DNA from: Bradyrhizobium canariense
GTDB taxonomy: Bacteria; Pseudomonadota; Alphaproteobacteria; Rhizobiales; Xanthobacteraceae
DNA length: 64,000 nt
Direction: 5' to 3'
Assembly: GCF_019402665.1 (NCBI RefSeq)
Contig: NZ_VSST01000003.1
Coordinates: 40,259 to 104,258 of the forward strand
Part shown: positions 39,740-49,724 of the stretch, in pieces
Layout: every line of letters starts with the position of its first letter
Position numbering within the stretch: the stretch's first letter is position 1
Translations under genes and position numbers: made by a program
Notes under the pieces: generated by a model
Told to the model about the DNA's origin: nothing
What the model saw: only the letters and a program-made list of their open reading frames with translations
Databases searched by the model: none

Positions 39740-40234
39740 CTACGACAGCGAATCCACGCTCTGGTCGCTCAGCGCGCCGGAAATGACCGTCACCGGCACC
39801 GGGAACGTGCCCAGCGCGTGCGCCAGCAGGTTGACCAAGGGCCCCGGGCCTTCCGCGCCCGGATTCGCGGCGAGCACCAGCATGGCGATGTCGGGGTCCT
39901 CGTCGATCACCGCCAGCAGCTGTTCCATGGCGGCGCCCTCGCGGATCACCCGTTCCGGCGTGATCGCAGCGATGCCGTTGGCGCGGCCGGCGGCACGGTC
40001 GAGCGCGGCTTCTGCCGCCTCCTGCGCCTCGGCGCGCATGATGTCGGCGACCCCCAGCCATTCCTGGCTCTGCTGTTCGGGCTCGATGATGCGGAGCATC
40101 ACCACGCCGCCGCCGGCGCGGATCGCCCAGCGGCTGGCGTAATAGACCGCGCGATCCCATTCGGCGGTGTCGTCGACGATGACGAGGCATTTGGGCTTGT
40201 GACCCGGCTCGAAGCAAAGTCGCTTGCTGGTCAT
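39740..40234 (-). CDS. Universal stress protein family (UspA-like)
   Basis: A 164-residue single-domain protein. The fold is suggested by CLVIVDDTAEWDRAVYYASRWAIRAGGGVVMLRII, the middle helix with repeated EAQEAAEAALDRAA, and the end IAMLVLAANPGAEGPGPLVNLLA to PVPVTVI. The nucleotide loop (usually GxxGxxxxxxxxxGS/T) is altered: GAEG is followed by twelve residues before GT, so ATP binding is uncertain. The start follows GGGAC. Confidence 0.85.
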   Translation of the reverse strand: MTSKRLCFEPGHKPKCLVIVDDTAEWDRAVYYASRWAIRAGGGVVMLRIIEPEQQSQEWLGVADIMRAEAQEAAEAALDRAAGRANGIAAITPERVIREGAAMEQLLAVIDEDPDIAMLVLAANPGAEGPGPLVNLLAHALGTFPVPVTVISGALSDQSVDSLS

Positions 40235-40340
40235 GCATGTCCCGGAATGTGCACGGCTGACATGCTGCCACACTCCGTCTCGCTTGGGGAGAGCAGAAGC
40301 GGCCGGCGCGTGGCGTCGGCCGCGGTTTCGCGAACGCGCC

Positions 40341-41393
40341 TCAGCGCCGGCGAATGAAGCCGACGATGTCCTTCGAGAGCTTCATGGTCTCGTCGGCGAT
40401 CGCGCGCGCGCGGTCGGCGCCGTCGTTCAGGGTCGCGTCGATATGGCCGGGGTCGGCGACGAGGCGCTTCATCTCGCCGGCGATCGGCGCGAGTTTCGCC
40501 ACGCACAGCTCCGCCAGCGCGTTCTTGAAACTGGAGAACTGGCCGCCGCCGAACTCGCGCAGCACGTCGGCCTTGGCGCGGCCCGAGAGCGCGGCAAAGA
40601 TGCCGACGAGATTATCGGCCTCGGGGCGACCTTCCAGGCCCTTTTCCTCAGACGGCAGCGGTTCCGGATCGGTCTTCGCCTTGCGGATCTTCTGCGCGAT
40701 GGTGTCGGCATCGTCGGTCAAGTTGATGCGCGAATTGTCGGAAGCATCCGACTTCGACATCTTTTTGGTGCCGTCGCGCAAGCTCATCACGCGCGTCGCC
40801 GGTCCCGTGATCAGGGGTTCCGGCAGCGGGAAGAACAGACCGTCGTTGGCGCCCTGCGCGCGGATGGAATCGCCGAAATCATTGTTGAACTTCTGCGCGA
40901 TGTCGCGCGAGAGCTCGAGATGCTGCTTCTGGTCCTCGCCGACCGGTACATGGGTGGCGCGATACAGCAGGATGTCAGCGGCCATCAGCACGGGATAGTC
41001 GAAGATCCCGACCGAGGCGTTCTCACGGTCTTTGCCGGCCTTCTCCTTGAACTGGGTCATGCGATTCAGCCAGCCCATGCGCGCGACGCAGTTGAAGATC
41101 CAGGCGAGCTCGGCATGGCCCGAGACCTGGCTTTGGTTGAACACGATGTGCTTCTTGGGATCGATGCCGCTGGCAATGAACGCCGCGGTCACCTCGCGGG
41201 TGTTGCGCGCGAGCTCGGCCGGGCCGCCCCAGACGTCCATGCCCATCGTGATCGCGTGCATGTCGACGACGCAATAGATGCAGTTATGGGTTTCCTGCAT
41301 CTTCACGAAGTTGACGATGGCGCCGAGATAATTGCCGAGGTGCAGATTGCCCGTCGGCTGGACGCCCGAAAAAACCCGTTCAACGAATGCCAT
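40341..41393 (-). CDS. trpS: Tryptophanyl-tRNA synthetase
   Basis: A 350-residue class I synthetase charging tRNA-Trp. The HIGH motif is HLGN (18-21, in [14 protein letters not shown]) and the KMSKS loop is [12 protein letters not shown] (about 215). The protein has the normal bacterial length. The start [12 protein letters not shown] lies 73 bp after murJ on the same strand. Confidence 0.97.
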   Translation of the reverse strand: MAFVERVFSGVQPTGNLHLGNYLGAIVNFVKMQETHNCIYCVVDMHAITMGMDVWGGPAELARNTREVTAAFIASGIDPKKHIVFNQSQVSGHAELAWIFNCVARMGWLNRMTQFKEKAGKDRENASVGIFDYPVLMAADILLYRATHVPVGEDQKQHLELSRDIAQKFNNDFGDSIRAQGANDGLFFPLPEPLITGPATRVMSLRDGTKKMSKSDASDNSRINLTDDADTIAQKIRKAKTDPEPLPSEEKGLEGRPEADNLVGIFAALSGRAKADVLREFGGGQFSSFKNALAELCVAKLAPIAGEMKRLVADPGHIDATLNDGADRARAIADETMKLSKDIVGFIRRR

Positions 41394-41466
41394 GGCAGCT
41401 TCCCTGCAAGATACGGGGCGTCGTTTCCAACAGCGACGCTGCCCCGTCAAGGGAATTTCGCTAAAC

Positions 41467-43017
41467 TCAGGCGCCGGGATCGGGCTGGGCGGGCCGCTTC
41501 AAGGCACCGGCCGCCTCGCGCCAGGACGCGACGCCGAGGATTTGCAGGAGCAAGCCATAGACGACGATTCCGGCGGCGATCTGTGATCCCAGCGCAATCA
41601 AGCGGATGAGCCCATGGGCCTGTGAAGGCAAGAGGCCCGCGGTCAGCCACAGCAGGCCGCCCATGGCGAGCGCGGCGAGCACGATTCGCGGCAGCCGCTT
41701 GCGGGCGGCGGCATCGACCGAGAAGCCGAATTCACGCGTGCCTTTCCGGAGCAGCGAGATCGCACTGCTCCAGGCGCCGGCGGCAATGCTGGCGGCGATC
41801 CCGCTTGCGCCGAAGAAATGACCGAGCAGGATCGCGAGCGCGACCGCGACCACGAACCCTTTGGCAGTCGCAAGCAGCGGCGTCATGGTGTCGCCGCGGG
41901 CAAAATAGGCCGGGGACAGCGCCTTGATCAGCACATGAGCCGGCAGCCCCAGCGCCAGCCACATCAGGGCGCGCGCCGTGGCCGCGCTGTCCTCCGCGCC
42001 AAAGGCGCCGTGTTCGAACAGCAGCCGCACGATCGGTTCCGCCAGCACGATCAGGCCGAGCGTCGCCGGCAATGCCAGCCCGGTCGCGAGTTCCAGCGCG
42101 CGCGATTCCGCATGCGCAACCGCATCACGGTCGCCACTCCTCACCGCGCGCGTCAGCTCCGGCACCAGCACGGTACCCATGGCGACGCCGACAATGCCAA
42201 GCGGTAGCTCGATCAGGCGGTTGGCGAAATAGAGCCAGGAGACCGCGGCGGGCGTGGCGGACGCGATGATCGCGCCGGCCACCATCAGCCATTGCGGGCC
42301 GGAGCTTGCGATCATGCCCGGGATCGCCTTGGCGAAGAAGCCGCGCATGTCCTTGTCGAAGCTCACGCGCAGCGGGGTCGCCAGGCGCGCACTTCGCTGC
42401 GACAGCAGCATCAGGAGCTGCAGCAGGCCGGCGATGCCGACGGTGGCCGCCAGCATCCACGCGGCGAAGGTCGCATCGGCGTGGCCCAGCAGGAGTGCTG
42501 CGATCGCGGCGATCAGCGCGATGTTGAACAGCAGCGGCGAGAACGCGGTGAGTGCAAAGCGCCCCTGCGCGTTGAGCACGCCCATCAGCACCGTGACGGG
42601 TCCCGCGAAGGCGAGATAAGGCAGCATCAGCCGCGCATTCTGGACCGCGAGATCGAGCGATGCGCTGCCGACGAAGCCCGGCGCGATGATCATGATGATC
42701 AGCGGCATCAAAAGTGCAATCACGACCGAGATTGCGATCAGGCACGCGCTGACGGTGCCGAGCACGCCTCCCGCGAACGCCGCCGCAGCCGCCTCGCCTT
42801 CGCGGTCACGAACGCGCAGCCAGGCCGGGATCAACGCCGCATTCAGCGCCCCCTCGCTGAGCAGGCGCCGCACCACATTGACGAGCTGAAATGCCGCGAG
42901 AAACGCGTCCGCCACGGCGCCGGTGCCGAGCAGCGCCGCGATCAGGGAATCGCGTGCAAAGCCCAGCAGCCGTGAAGCCAGTGTCCCCGTCGAGACGGTC
43001 AGGAAGGAGCGGATCAT
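41467..43017 (-). CDS. murJ: Lipid II flippase MurJ
   Basis: A 516-residue membrane protein with about 14 helices that moves lipid II across the inner membrane. The N-terminal [23 protein letters not shown] and the [28 protein letters not shown] block are the MurJ/MviN signature. Conserved loop Arg and Asp residues are in place. The chosen start skips a 40-residue, unlikely extension. Gene next to trpS as in related rhizobia. Confidence 0.95.
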   Translation of the reverse strand: MIRSFLTVSTGTLASRLLGFARDSLIAALLGTGAVADAFLAAFQLVNVVRRLLSEGALNAALIPAWLRVRDREGEAAAAAFAGGVLGTVSACLIAISVVIALLMPLIIMIIAPGFVGSASLDLAVQNARLMLPYLAFAGPVTVLMGVLNAQGRFALTAFSPLLFNIALIAAIAALLLGHADATFAAWMLAATVGIAGLLQLLMLLSQRSARLATPLRVSFDKDMRGFFAKAIPGMIASSGPQWLMVAGAIIASATPAAVSWLYFANRLIELPLGIVGVAMGTVLVPELTRAVRSGDRDAVAHAESRALELATGLALPATLGLIVLAEPIVRLLFEHGAFGAEDSAATARALMWLALGLPAHVLIKALSPAYFARGDTMTPLLATAKGFVVAVALAILLGHFFGASGIAASIAAGAWSSAISLLRKGTREFGFSVDAAARKRLPRIVLAALAMGGLLWLTAGLLPSQAHGLIRLIALGSQIAAGIVVYGLLLQILGVASWREAAGALKRPAQPDPGA

Positions 43018-43142
43018 CGGAACTGCATAATACCGTTGCTTGCCCGTGAAGGGCCGGTCGTGATAGGCCGCGAGCCAGATTTCAGACCGACAGGAAGCGG
43101 ATTTCCGCGGGTATCGCAATCCGCCAAACAGGATCAAGGTGA

Positions 43143-44144
43143 ATGGCTGACGTGAAATATGACGTTCTCGGCATCGGCAACGCGCTGTTCGACGTGTTGG
43201 TCAAGACCGACGAAGCCTTTCTGGGCAAGCACGGCATGACCAAGGGCAGCATGTCCCTGATCGACGAGGCGCGGGCCGCCGCCATCTACAAGGACATGGG
43301 TCCGGCGACGGAAGTTTCCGGCGGTTCGGCTGCCAACACCATTGTCGGCATCGGCAGCCTCGGGGCCCGCGCCGCCTATGTCGGCAAGGTCAAGGACGAC
43401 CAGATCGGGAAGCTCTACGTCCACGACATCCGCGCGGCCGGCGTCGCCTTCAACACGCCCGCGGCGAAGGACGGTCCTGCGACCGGCTGCTCCTACATCC
43501 TGGTGACCGATGACGGCGAGCGCACCATGAACACCTATCTCGGCGCCGCGCAGGATTTGTCGCCCGCCGACATCGACCCGGCCGAGATCGCCGCGGCCGG
43601 CATCGTCTACCTCGAGGGCTATCTCTGGGACCCCAAGAACGCCAAGGACGCCTTCGTCAAGGCGGCCAAGATCGCCCATGATGCCAAGCGCAAGGTGGCG
43701 CTGACATTATCGGATTCCTTCTGCGTCGATCGTTATCGCGACGAGTTCCTGGGGCTGATGCGCAACGGCACCGTCGATATCGTCTTCGCCAACGAGTCCG
43801 AGCTGCATTCGCTCTACCAGACCTCCGATTTCGACACCGCGCTCAAGCAGTTGCGCAACGACGTCAATCTCGGCGTGGTCACCCGCAGCGAAAAGGGCTG
43901 CGTGGTGGTGACGCCAACTGATGCAGTCGCAGCGCCGGCGTCTCCGATCGCAAAGCTCGTGGACACCACCGGCGCCGGCGATCTCTTCGCTGCCGGCTTT
44001 CTGTATGGTCTAGCGCGTAACCTGTCCCACAAGCAGTGCGGCGAGCTCGGCGCGCTCGCAGCCGCCGAAGTGATCCAGCACATCGGCGCGCGTCCGCTTG
44101 TGTCGCTGAAGGAGCTCGCCGGGCAGCGCGGGCTGACGGTTTAA
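43143..44144 (+). CDS. Adenosine kinase (PfkB carbohydrate kinase family)
   Basis: A 333-residue ribokinase-fold enzyme that phosphorylates adenosine (or a related nucleoside or sugar). The first PfkB motif is around GGSAANTIVGIGSLGARAAYVGKV and the second is LVDTTGAGDLFAAGFLYGL, with the catalytic base Asp in GAGD. The start ATG follows AAGGTGA. It is divergent from murJ and convergent with the acyl-CoA synthetase. Rhizobial homologues are annotated adenosine kinase, but substrate choice is inferred. Confidence 0.88.
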   Translation: MADVKYDVLGIGNALFDVLVKTDEAFLGKHGMTKGSMSLIDEARAAAIYKDMGPATEVSGGSAANTIVGIGSLGARAAYVGKVKDDQIGKLYVHDIRAAGVAFNTPAAKDGPATGCSYILVTDDGERTMNTYLGAAQDLSPADIDPAEIAAAGIVYLEGYLWDPKNAKDAFVKAAKIAHDAKRKVALTLSDSFCVDRYRDEFLGLMRNGTVDIVFANESELHSLYQTSDFDTALKQLRNDVNLGVVTRSEKGCVVVTPTDAVAAPASPIAKLVDTTGAGDLFAAGFLYGLARNLSHKQCGELGALAAAEVIQHIGARPLVSLKELAGQRGLTV

Positions 44145-44160
44145 CGCGGCCTCTCTCCCC

Positions 44161-44244
44161 GTCGTTGCGAGGAGCGCAGCGACGAAGCAATCCAGACTGC
44201 CTCTGCGGAAAGATTCTGGATTGCTTCGCTGCGCTCGCAATGAC
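44161..44244. repeat. REPIN-like element, family E
   Basis: Left half GTCGTTGCGAGGAGCGCAGC and right half GCTGCGCTCGCAATGAC are inverted, and the inner blocks GAAGCAATCCAGA and TCTGGATTGCTTC are perfect inverts. The element sits in the gap between two convergent genes. Confidence 0.85.
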
Positions 44245-44259
44245 GATGGGGTTGGCAAC

Positions 44260-45954
44260 CTACGCAGTCTTCGCGGCTTTCAGCCCAAGCCGTTGCTCCA
44301 CGTCGTCGCGCATCAGGAATTTCTGGATCTTTCCGGTTACGGTCATCGGAAACTCGTCGACGAATTCCACGTAACGCGGAATTTTGTTGTGGGCGATCTG
44401 GCCGTCGCAGAAGGCGCGCACCTCTTCCATCGTCAGCGTCTCGCCGGACCTGACCCGGATCCAGGCGCAGAGCTCCTCGCCGTAGCGGGTATCGGCAACG
44501 CCGAAGATCTGCACGTCCTGAATCTTGGGATGGCGGTAGAGAAATTCCTCGATCTCGCGGGGATAAAGGTTCTCGCCGCCGCGGATCACCATGTCCTTGA
44601 TGCGGCCGACGATGTTGCAATAACCCTGGTCGTCGATGATGGCGATGTCGCCGGTATGCATCCAGCCGTTGGCGTCGAGCACATCGGCGGTCTTCTCCGT
44701 CTCCTCCCAATAGCCCAGCATCACGCTGTAGCCGCGGGTGCAGAGCTCGCCCCGTTCGCCGCGCTTGACGATCTTGCCGTCGAGATCGACGATTTTGACC
44801 TCGACGTGCGGATGGATTCGTCCGACTGTCGAGACGCGGCGATCGAGCGGATCGTCGACGGCGCTCTGAAAGCTGACCGGGCTCGTCTCGGTCATGCCAT
44901 AGGCGATCGTGACCTCGCCCATGTTCATCTCGCTATTGACGCGCTTCATCACCTCGATCGGGCAGGGTGCACCGGCCATGATGCCGGTGCGCAGCGATGT
45001 CAGATCGAAGCTTGAGAATTCGCCGTGGTCGAGTTCGGCGATGAACATCGTCGGCACACCGTACAGCGCGGTGCATTTTTCCTGCTCGATCGTCCGTAGC
45101 GTCGCGAGCGGATCGAACCCCTCGCCGGGATAGACCATCGTCGCGCCGAGCGTGACGGAGGCGAGGTTGCCCATCACCATGCCGAAGCAATGATAGAGCG
45201 GCACCGGAATGCAGATGCGGTCCTGTTCGGTCAGGCGCATGGCGCGGCCGACGAAATAGCCGTTGTTGAGAATGTTGTGATGGGTCAGCGTCACGCCCTT
45301 GGGCGATCCCGTCGTTCCACTGGTGAACTGGATGTTGACGGCATCGTCGAACTGCAGGGAGGCACCGAGCGCGGCGAGCTGCTCGCGGTGCAGGGGTCCG
45401 GCCATGCCGGCGACCTCGTCGAACGGAATCGTGCCCGGGCAGGCGGGGCCGCCGATCTGAATCACGATGCGCAAGGCCGGTAGCCGCGCGGCGTGCAATT
45501 GCCCGGGCTTGGCGCTCGCGAGCTCCGGCAACAGCGTGTTGAGCATGTCCATGTAGTTGCTGGTCTTGAACGCCGTCGCGGTGACGATGGCGCTGCATCC
45601 GACCTTGTGAAGCGCGAATTCCAGCTCGCTCAGCCGGTAGGCCGGATTGATCGTCACCAGGATGAGACCGGCCTTGGCGGCGGCGAACTGGGTCAGCGTC
45701 CATTCCGGCCGGTTCAGCGACCAGATGCCGATCCGTTCGCCGCGTTCGAGGCCGAGCGCGACAAAGCCGGCGGCGAGTGCGTCGACCCGCGCGGCAAACT
45801 CCGTCCATGTCCACCTCACGCCGTGGCTGGGCGAGACCAGCGCCTCGCGATCGCCCCAGCGCCGCGCGGCCTGATCGAGGCTGCGCCCGATCGTGTCGCC
45901 GAGCAGCGGCGTGTCGGAGATGCCGCAAACGTAACTGTCGGCTTTGTCTGCCAA
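44260..45954 (-). CDS. AMP-binding acyl-CoA synthetase
   Basis: A 564-residue adenylate-forming enzyme that activates a carboxylic acid to its CoA thioester. The phosphate loop [16 protein letters not shown], the hinge motif [21 protein letters not shown] and the C-terminal Lys of [10 protein letters not shown] are complete. It resembles medium-chain fatty acyl-CoA ligases. The N-terminus has no signal. It converges with adenosine kinase and lies 79 bp beyond the serine hydrolase on the same strand. The natural acid is unknown. Confidence 0.92.
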   Translation of the reverse strand: MADKADSYVCGISDTPLLGDTIGRSLDQAARRWGDREALVSPSHGVRWTWTEFAARVDALAAGFVALGLERGERIGIWSLNRPEWTLTQFAAAKAGLILVTINPAYRLSELEFALHKVGCSAIVTATAFKTSNYMDMLNTLLPELASAKPGQLHAARLPALRIVIQIGGPACPGTIPFDEVAGMAGPLHREQLAALGASLQFDDAVNIQFTSGTTGSPKGVTLTHHNILNNGYFVGRAMRLTEQDRICIPVPLYHCFGMVMGNLASVTLGATMVYPGEGFDPLATLRTIEQEKCTALYGVPTMFIAELDHGEFSSFDLTSLRTGIMAGAPCPIEVMKRVNSEMNMGEVTIAYGMTETSPVSFQSAVDDPLDRRVSTVGRIHPHVEVKIVDLDGKIVKRGERGELCTRGYSVMLGYWEETEKTADVLDANGWMHTGDIAIIDDQGYCNIVGRIKDMVIRGGENLYPREIEEFLYRHPKIQDVQIFGVADTRYGEELCAWIRVRSGETLTMEEVRAFCDGQIAHNKIPRYVEFVDEFPMTVTGKIQKFLMRDDVEQRLGLKAAKTA

Positions 45955-46033
45955 GATCGTGTCCTCCAGTCAGGTGCGTGGACGGCCGGGACAACAAGCC
46001 CGGCCGTCACGCGTCGTGAGAGCTAGGCGCGCC

Positions 46034-47227
46034 TTAGGCCGCCTTCTGCCCGCTGCCAGCATCGAGTCCGGCATAGACGCCGCGCTCGAAGCCGGCAAAA
46101 GCCTCGAGACACTTTGCATCGGCGAATGGCAGCAGCTGCATCAGGATCACGCCGGTGACGTCGCGCGCCGGGTCGATCCAGTAGTAGGTGTTGGCGAGGC
46201 CCGCCCAGGCGAGGCTGCCCGCGCTGCGCCCCTCGGCGGTCTTGGCGGTGTTGATCATGAAGCTGAGGCCCCACTTCTTCACCTGCTCCGGATAGAGATC
46301 GACGTCATTGGTGTACATCGGCGCCGCCGTGGTCATCTTGCCCATGGCGAGATCGCCGATGTGGTTCTGCCCCATCGTCGCGACGGTCTCGGCTTTCAGC
46401 ACCTGATTGCCGTTGCCGCGACCCTTGTTCAGGATCATCTGGGTAAACCTGATGTAATCGGCCGCGGTCGAATAAAGGCCGCCGCCACCCATGTGGAATT
46501 CCGGCTCCTGCTCGAGCTCGAACGGGATCGCGGCGAGCTGGCGATCCTCGCCGCGCGCATGCATGCCGACCAGGCGCTTGCGCATGTCGTCGGTGATCTT
46601 GAAAGCGGTATCGCTCATGCCGAGCGGTGCGAACAGATTATCGCGCAGATAGGCATCGAGGCGCTTGCCGCTGGCGGCTTCCACGGCCTTGCCGACGAAA
46701 TCGATATTGGTGCCGTATTCCCAGCGCGTGCCTGGGTCAGTCATGATTGGCGTCTTCAACGCGGCGTTCTGACAGGTGGTGATGGCGGGGATGCCGTTCT
46801 TGTCCAGATAGACCGCGAGATCGCCGTTCCACATGTTGTAGCAGAAGCCTGCCGTGTGGGTCATGAGCTGGCGCAGCGTGATTGGCCCCTTGGCCGGCCG
46901 TAGCTTGGCCTCGCCCTTGGCATCGAAACCTTCGAGCACCTGCGGCTTGGCGAGATCGGGCAACACATCGCCGATGGGTGCATCCAGCGACAGCTTGCCC
47001 TGCTCGACGAGCTGCATCGCGCCGGCTGATGTCACCGCCTTCGTCATCGATGCGATCCAGAACACGCTGTCGGCGGTCATCGCATCCGGCTTGGACAGGT
47101 CGCGTTTGCCGAACGCGCCCTGATACAGCACGTCGGTACCGCTGGCGGCGATGGCGACGACGCCGGGAATCTCCCTGGCCTCGCTCTTCTGGCGCAGAAT
47201 CTGGTCGATCTCAGCTTTGCCTTGCAT
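46034..47227 (-). CDS. Serine hydrolase of the class C beta-lactamase/esterase family
   Basis: A 397-residue protein from ATG 47227, preceded by GGAGGAAAC. The SxxK motif is SMTK with Ser60 and Lys63; the Tyr motif is in RWEYGTNIDFVG. The HMGGGGLYSTAADYIRF block is typical of EstB-like esterases. No signal peptide is present, so the enzyme is cytosolic and probably an esterase, not a beta-lactamase. Its position upstream of the acyl-CoA synthetase suggests a shared catabolic role, which is inference. Confidence 0.88.
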   Translation of the reverse strand: MQGKAEIDQILRQKSEAREIPGVVAIAASGTDVLYQGAFGKRDLSKPDAMTADSVFWIASMTKAVTSAGAMQLVEQGKLSLDAPIGDVLPDLAKPQVLEGFDAKGEAKLRPAKGPITLRQLMTHTAGFCYNMWNGDLAVYLDKNGIPAITTCQNAALKTPIMTDPGTRWEYGTNIDFVGKAVEAASGKRLDAYLRDNLFAPLGMSDTAFKITDDMRKRLVGMHARGEDRQLAAIPFELEQEPEFHMGGGGLYSTAADYIRFTQMILNKGRGNGNQVLKAETVATMGQNHIGDLAMGKMTTAAPMYTNDVDLYPEQVKKWGLSFMINTAKTAEGRSAGSLAWAGLANTYYWIDPARDVTGVILMQLLPFADAKCLEAFAGFERGVYAGLDAGSGQKAA

Positions 47228-47575
47228 CCGCGTTTCCTCCGGTTTGATTATTGTTGGAAGCGATCGATTGTCCTCCCGCGTGCGCCGCGCGGCAAGCACA
47301 TCCACGTACCTGCCGCGGTCGCGATGTCGTGACTTGACGGTCGGCTCCCCGCGCACGACGACAAGGCGGCTGAACTACAACACACCGTCACAATCTGCGG
47401 TGGATGGCCGCAGCCAGCCGTGACCGTGGATGGGTGCTGGCGATATGTTTCGACTGTTTGAAGCACTTGAAACATTTTGTGAGCTGCGGCGTTCAGCTCT
47501 CGGCCGATCGGCGGCCAACGTTAAGACTTGATGCAAATTTCGCGGCCGCCCACCGGCCGCGAGGGGGGACCTCAG
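47228..47575. other. Intergenic region with hairpin overlapping a ribosome site
   Basis: A 348-bp divergent gap with no gene. Near its right end TCGCGGCC (47540-47547) and GGCCGCGA (47555-47562) make a perfect 8-bp hairpin whose right arm touches the purine run GAGGGGGG that precedes the 47576 start. No clear promoter was identified. Confidence 0.5.
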
Positions 47576-47896
47576 ATGATTTCGACCTGGAGCGAATGGA
47601 AGCGCTATCCCCGTCCCGGACGGGGCGGGAACCTGGAAGCGCCGATCGCGCCCGGGATCTACGAGGTCCGTATCGCCGGCACCGGTGCGCTCTATTCGTT
47701 CGGCGCGGTCGACAATCTGGCGCAGGCGCTGGCGCTGTTGCCGGTCGGTTCAAAGTCATGGTTCGGCCGCCGCAACGCGTCCGACGTCCCTGATCTCGAA
47801 TATCGGACCTGCGCGACCTCCTCGAAGGCCGACGCCAAGGCCGCCGCCGAGCGCATGATCGGGCGGCGCGAGACCTATCTGAGCGGCGCGGCGTAA
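47576..47896 (+). CDS. Small hypothetical protein, possible GIY-YIG-like fold
   Basis: A 106-residue protein starting MISTWSEWKRYPR after GAGGGGGGACC. It has PGIYEVR at residues 26-32 and LYSFGAV at 39-45, spaced like the GIY and YIG elements of GIY-YIG nucleases, and a C-terminal Ala/Lys/Arg-rich helix (SSKADAKAAAERMIGRR). The second triplet is YSF and not YIG, and catalytic Arg/Glu residues are not assured, so a nuclease function is only a suggestion. The coding start and hairpin in front of it are distinctive. Confidence 0.7.
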   Translation: MISTWSEWKRYPRPGRGGNLEAPIAPGIYEVRIAGTGALYSFGAVDNLAQALALLPVGSKSWFGRRNASDVPDLEYRTCATSSKADAKAAAERMIGRRETYLSGAA

Positions 47897-48018
47897 CTCC
47901 GCCGCTCCGAGCCTGGCTCCCAGCAGATGTGCGTTGCGGGACGGTGCATTGCGCGCCGCTTCTCCCTATATTCCGGCCGAACCGGAACAGCCCGCAAAAG
48001 CCCCTTGGGAGTAACGCC

Positions 48019-49512
48019 ATGACCCCGACCGCCGCCGCACGTGCTCAGCACGCCACGTCCAATCTGCGCGACCGGTTGAAGGACCCGTCGCTTCTGAAGG
48101 AGGCCTGCTATATCGACGGCGCCTGGGTCGGCTCGCCGGTCTTCGCCGTCAACAATCCCGCGACCGGCGTCGAGCTCGCAAAGGTTCCGCAGCTTTCGGC
48201 CGATGACGCCACCAGGGCGGTCGAAGCCGCCGAGCGCGCCTTTCCGGGCTGGGCCAAGCACACCGCCAAGCAGCGCTCCAATATCTTGCGCAAATGGTTC
48301 GAGCTGATCATCGCCAACCGCGAGGACCTCGCTCTGATCCTCACCTCCGAGCAGGGCAAGCCGCTTGCCGAAGCCCTCGGCGAAGTCGACATCGGCGGCG
48401 CCTATGTCGAATTTTTCGCCGAGGAGGCCCGCCGCGTCTATGGCGAGACCATTCCGACGCAGCGGCCGGATGCGCGCTTGCTCGCGATCAAGCAGCCGAT
48501 CGGTGTCTGCGGCGCGATCACGCCGTGGAATTTCCCGAACTCGATGATCACGCGAAAGGTTTCGCCGGCGCTTGCGGCCGGGTGCACCGTGGTGCTGAAG
48601 CCCGCCAATGAAACGCCGCTGTCGGCGCTGGCGCTTGCCGCGCTCGCGGAGAGAGCCGGCGTGCCCAAGGGTGTGTTCAACATCGTCACCGGCGATGCAG
48701 CGCCGATCGGCAAGGTGCTGTGCGAGCATCCGGCCGTGCGTTTCGTCGGCTTCACCGGCTCGACCGCGGTCGGCAAGATTCTCTACCGGCAGGCCTCCGT
48801 CGGCGTGAAGCGGCTCGGGCTCGAGCTCGGCGGCAACGCGCCGTTCGTGGTGTTCGACGACGCTGATATCGATGCGGCGGTCGAAGGCGCCATCGTCTCG
48901 AAATACCGCAACATGGGCCAGACCTGCGTCTGCGCCAACCGCCTCTACGCCCAGGACAAGATCTACGACGAGTTCGTGCAGAAGCTGTCGAAGAAGGTCG
49001 CGGCGATGAAGATCGGCGACGGCACGGAAACCGGCGTCACGCAGGGCCCGCTGATCAATTTGAAGGCGGTCGACAAGGTCGAGCGCCACATTGCGGACGC
49101 CGTCAAGCGCGGTGCCAAGGTCGTCACCGGTGGCAAGCGCAGCGAACTCGGGCGCTCGTTCTTCGAGCCGACGGTGCTCTCCGACGTCAAGCCGGACTCG
49201 CTGGTGGCGCAGGAGGAAACCTTCGGACCGCTCGCGCCGGTGATCCGCTTCAAGGACGAGGCCGACGTGATCGCGATGTGCAACGCCTCCCCGTTCGGAT
49301 TGGCGTCGTACTTCTACTCCCGCGATCTCGGCCGCGTCTGGCGTGTCGCCGAAGCGCTGGAATCCGGCATGGTCGGCGTCAACACCGGCCTGATCACCAC
49401 CGAAGTCGCGCCCTTCGGCGGTGTCAAGGAAAGCGGCCTCGGCCGCGAAGGCTCGCATCACGGCATGGAAGAATATGTCGAGATCAAATACGTGATGATG
49501 GCGGGGGTGTAA
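48019..49512 (+). CDS. gabD: NAD(P)-dependent succinate-semialdehyde dehydrogenase (aldehyde dehydrogenase family)
   Basis: A 497-residue dehydrogenase that would oxidise succinate semialdehyde to succinate at the end of the GABA pathway. The oxyanion Asn is in PWNFPNSM, the catalytic Glu in LELGGNAPF, and Cys303 in GQTCVCANRLY. The C-terminal PFGGVKESGLGREGSHHGMEEY is the GabD-type signature. The start MTPTAAARAQHA follows GGGAG. It stands alone, so the substrate assignment rests on sequence similarity. Confidence 0.92.
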   Translation: MTPTAAARAQHATSNLRDRLKDPSLLKEACYIDGAWVGSPVFAVNNPATGVELAKVPQLSADDATRAVEAAERAFPGWAKHTAKQRSNILRKWFELIIANREDLALILTSEQGKPLAEALGEVDIGGAYVEFFAEEARRVYGETIPTQRPDARLLAIKQPIGVCGAITPWNFPNSMITRKVSPALAAGCTVVLKPANETPLSALALAALAERAGVPKGVFNIVTGDAAPIGKVLCEHPAVRFVGFTGSTAVGKILYRQASVGVKRLGLELGGNAPFVVFDDADIDAAVEGAIVSKYRNMGQTCVCANRLYAQDKIYDEFVQKLSKKVAAMKIGDGTETGVTQGPLINLKAVDKVERHIADAVKRGAKVVTGGKRSELGRSFFEPTVLSDVKPDSLVAQEETFGPLAPVIRFKDEADVIAMCNASPFGLASYFYSRDLGRVWRVAEALESGMVGVNTGLITTEVAPFGGVKESGLGREGSHHGMEEYVEIKYVMMAGV

Positions 49513-49560
49513 GGGCTCGCCATCATTCGCGGACGTGATAAACGCAATGCCCCCTCCAGG

Positions 49561-49687
49561 GTCGTCCTGGCGAAAGCCAGGACCCATTACCCCAGCGAGG
49601 CGTTTGGCGAAGATTGGTGGTCCGGTACTTCCACCGCCTGCGATAGATAGATTCCGCGGTGTGGGTCCTGGCTTTCGCCAGGACGAC
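49561..49687. repeat. REPIN-like element, family C copy 1 (right of SulP gene end)
   Basis: A 127-bp element with 23-bp perfect terminal inverted repeats (GTCGTCCTGGCGAAAGCCAG at the left). Each end is itself a hairpin, GTCCTGGC-GAAA-GCCAGGAC. The element at 52077-52203 has the same length, orientation and outer 37 bp. The two flank the SulP gene. Confidence 0.92.
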
Positions 49688-49724
49688 ATCCAAAGTGTGG
49701 TGCGCTAGTTGCGCTACGGCCTCG

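Noticed and set aside
47875..49689. A 604-residue open frame opposite the succinate-semialdehyde dehydrogenase
   Set aside because: It overlaps a complete aldehyde dehydrogenase and a REPIN element, and its composition is typical of a shadow frame.
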